A stretch of 64,000 nt of DNA, taken from positions 2,604,001 through 2,668,000 of the forward strand of contig NZ_CP031466.1 of assembly GCF_003368325.1 (NCBI RefSeq). Reading direction: 5' to 3'. The stretch is from Paraburkholderia caffeinilytica. Its GTDB lineage: Bacteria > Pseudomonadota > Gammaproteobacteria > Burkholderiales > Burkholderiaceae. The translations under genes were made by a program, and so were the position numbers. Positions 63,012 to 64,000 of the stretch are shown piece after piece; position 1 is the first letter of the stretch; each line of letters starts with the position of its first letter. The notes under the pieces are model-generated. The model saw only the letters and a list, made by a program, of their open reading frames with translations. It was not told the DNA's origin and ran no database searches.

Positions 63012-63335
63012 CTACGAAATAAACGCACTCGCGATAAAAGACGCAATGCCGACCGGCACTATGAAGATCGTGCATAGCCGCATCCGCATCATCAACTTAG
63101 CCCTTGCAACTTCCCAATGGCCGCGCGCGCGACGCGGCTGGAACTCAAGAAAGATGAGTGGTTGGAAGTGCCGCCTCCCGACCTTCAAAGCGGAAAGCAA
63201 ACTGAAGATCAGATAGACAAGCGTCCAGCCGAAACAAGATTTCGAAAGAACCGAAAGTGCGATTACCATATATTTCGCCACTTGATTTAACAATTTTGAC
63301 GTCTCGATCCTACCGTGCAACGCAGCAATTTCCAT
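63012..63335 (-). CDS. Hypothetical small membrane protein (weak)
   Basis: 107 residues from ATG 63335. Two hydrophobic segments (about residues 22-50 and 89-106) flank a basic loop rich in Arg. No ribosome site is evident and no family was recognised. It lies in otherwise gene-free DNA on the same strand as the polysaccharide operon. It may be spurious. Confidence 0.28.
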   Translation of the reverse strand: MEIAALHGRIETSKLLNQVAKYMVIALSVLSKSCFGWTLVYLIFSLLSALKVGRRHFQPLIFLEFQPRRARGHWEVARAKLMMRMRLCTIFIVPVGIASFIASAFIS

Positions 63336-64000
63336 GACAAACGTTTGGCTTTATCCGTCGTCTTTCGCCTCGTCGGCTGACATATGTGACTTGCCGGCAT
63401 ACCCCGTTCCTGAAAGGTGTGCGTCCGCGATCCAAGCATTGGCCGGTGCAGCATGTCTGGCGTGATCGACTTTAGATCGTTGCTTGCTGTACAGCACTAC
63501 AGTCGGAATTTTTGCGCTAAACCGTCAGAGACGTGGCGACATCCGCCACCCCGTCTGGCATTCTTCGCGCCAAGGTGGGCAGTACGACCAGCCAATTAGT
63601 GCCGCCAATCTGGCACTTCGCGAACTGCCGTCAGCGTCGCATGCAAGGTTTCAACTAGCTCGGTCTCTGATGAACACCACCACGATGCCGCGTTGAACAC
63701 CAATGGATGCTCCGGCTACTAGAGGACGTCTGCTGAAGATATCTGAAGAAGAACTCGATTGGTTTCCGGAAAATCAACCCAATAAATTCCGTTTTCCCGT
63801 CTAGACGCCCTGGAACTGATCTACTCGCAACCGATAGTTAACCAGACAACTTCCCAGTTTGACGCCTTCTAGCCATATAACTTCCGTGCGCGCAATCGTT
63901 GACGGTTGACCTCAGGCCCCTGCTGCCCTAGCCAATTCCGGCAAACGAGTGCCATTGCTGACGTCGCAAACATCCCCTCCTCGATGCCTTTTTCAGCGAG

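Larger units (their letters stand above)
62099..64000. other. 1.9-kb region without a convincing gene
   Basis: Composition is near 50 percent GC, lower than the left half of the window. Apart from one weak membrane-protein frame on the minus strand (63012-63335) and a palindromic terminator (62570-62593), I see no supported gene. A short inverted repeat (CATGGC 62732-62737 with GCCATG 62745-62750) is present. The promoter of the manC operon is expected at the left end but no clear element was recognised. Confidence 0.5.

Noticed and set aside
63869..64000. 43-codon minus-strand frame open at the right edge
   Set aside because: Too short to judge; no recognised motif, and a frame of this length is expected by chance at this base composition.

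Overview
The window looks like a chromosome or megaplasmid segment of a Burkholderiaceae bacterium, most likely Paraburkholderia, Caballeronia or a close relative. The evidence is high-GC coding DNA in the left half, repeated AAGGAGACA-type ribosome binding sites, a Burkholderia-type trimeric porin, a DUF2844/DUF3443 pair and a cepacian-like exopolysaccharide (EPS) gene set. I saw no rRNA, tRNA or CRISPR array.

Region 1 (1-14,935): a partial MFS transporter, a NodD-like LysR regulator, and a long rightward run of 13 catabolic genes. These are two VOC proteins (one with extradiol dioxygenase metal ligands), an SMP-30 lactonase, an ABM-type monooxygenase, a histidinol-dehydrogenase homologue, two SDRs, an FAH-family hydrolase, a CrtI-like flavoprotein, a DenD-like dehydrogenase, a lone Rieske ferredoxin, a C-C-hydrolase-type alpha/beta hydrolase and a flavin monooxygenase. 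A GntR/FCD regulator closes the run on the opposite strand. The set resembles a peripheral pathway for a polyhydroxylated ring compound, but the substrate cannot be named. An 83-bp tandem duplication carrying REP-like hairpins and coupled micro-ORFs sits inside the operon, and a 14-bp tandem repeat sits at the GntR start.

Region 2 (15,055-31,064): a lignin-monomer island. It holds a VanA/VanB-type O-demethylase, a XylR/AreR-like sigma54 activator divergent from an aldehyde/aryl-alcohol dehydrogenase pair with a recognisable -24/-12 promoter, and a leftward ech-fcs-amidohydrolase-SDR-esterase operon of the hydroxycinnamate beta-oxidative deacetylation type. A divergent MarR regulator, a porin and an MFS aromatic-acid transporter follow. 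Near-identical operators lie in front of ech and of the transporter. Together these genes could convert coniferyl-type alcohols through ferulate and vanillate to protocatechuate.

Region 3 (31,065-37,116): an envelope cluster (DUF2844, pepsin-like DUF3443 lipoprotein, YjbH-like outer-membrane protein, small lipoprotein) behind a consensus sigma54 promoter with an upstream 16-bp dyad. Region 4 (37,117-39,231) is a scar holding a decayed IS3-family transposase and an N-terminally truncated DUF1016 nuclease.

Region 5 (39,413-62,098): a Wzx/Wzy-type exopolysaccharide locus. ugd and rfbBAC run rightward. A large leftward operon runs manC - initiating glycosyltransferase - wza - wzb - wzc - wzx - glycosyltransferases - acyltransferase - wzy. 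The segment from about 43,860 to 54,950 is clearly AT-richer than its flanks, as expected of an exchanged serotype cassette. The last 1.9 kb holds no convincing gene but has a strong bidirectional terminator palindrome.
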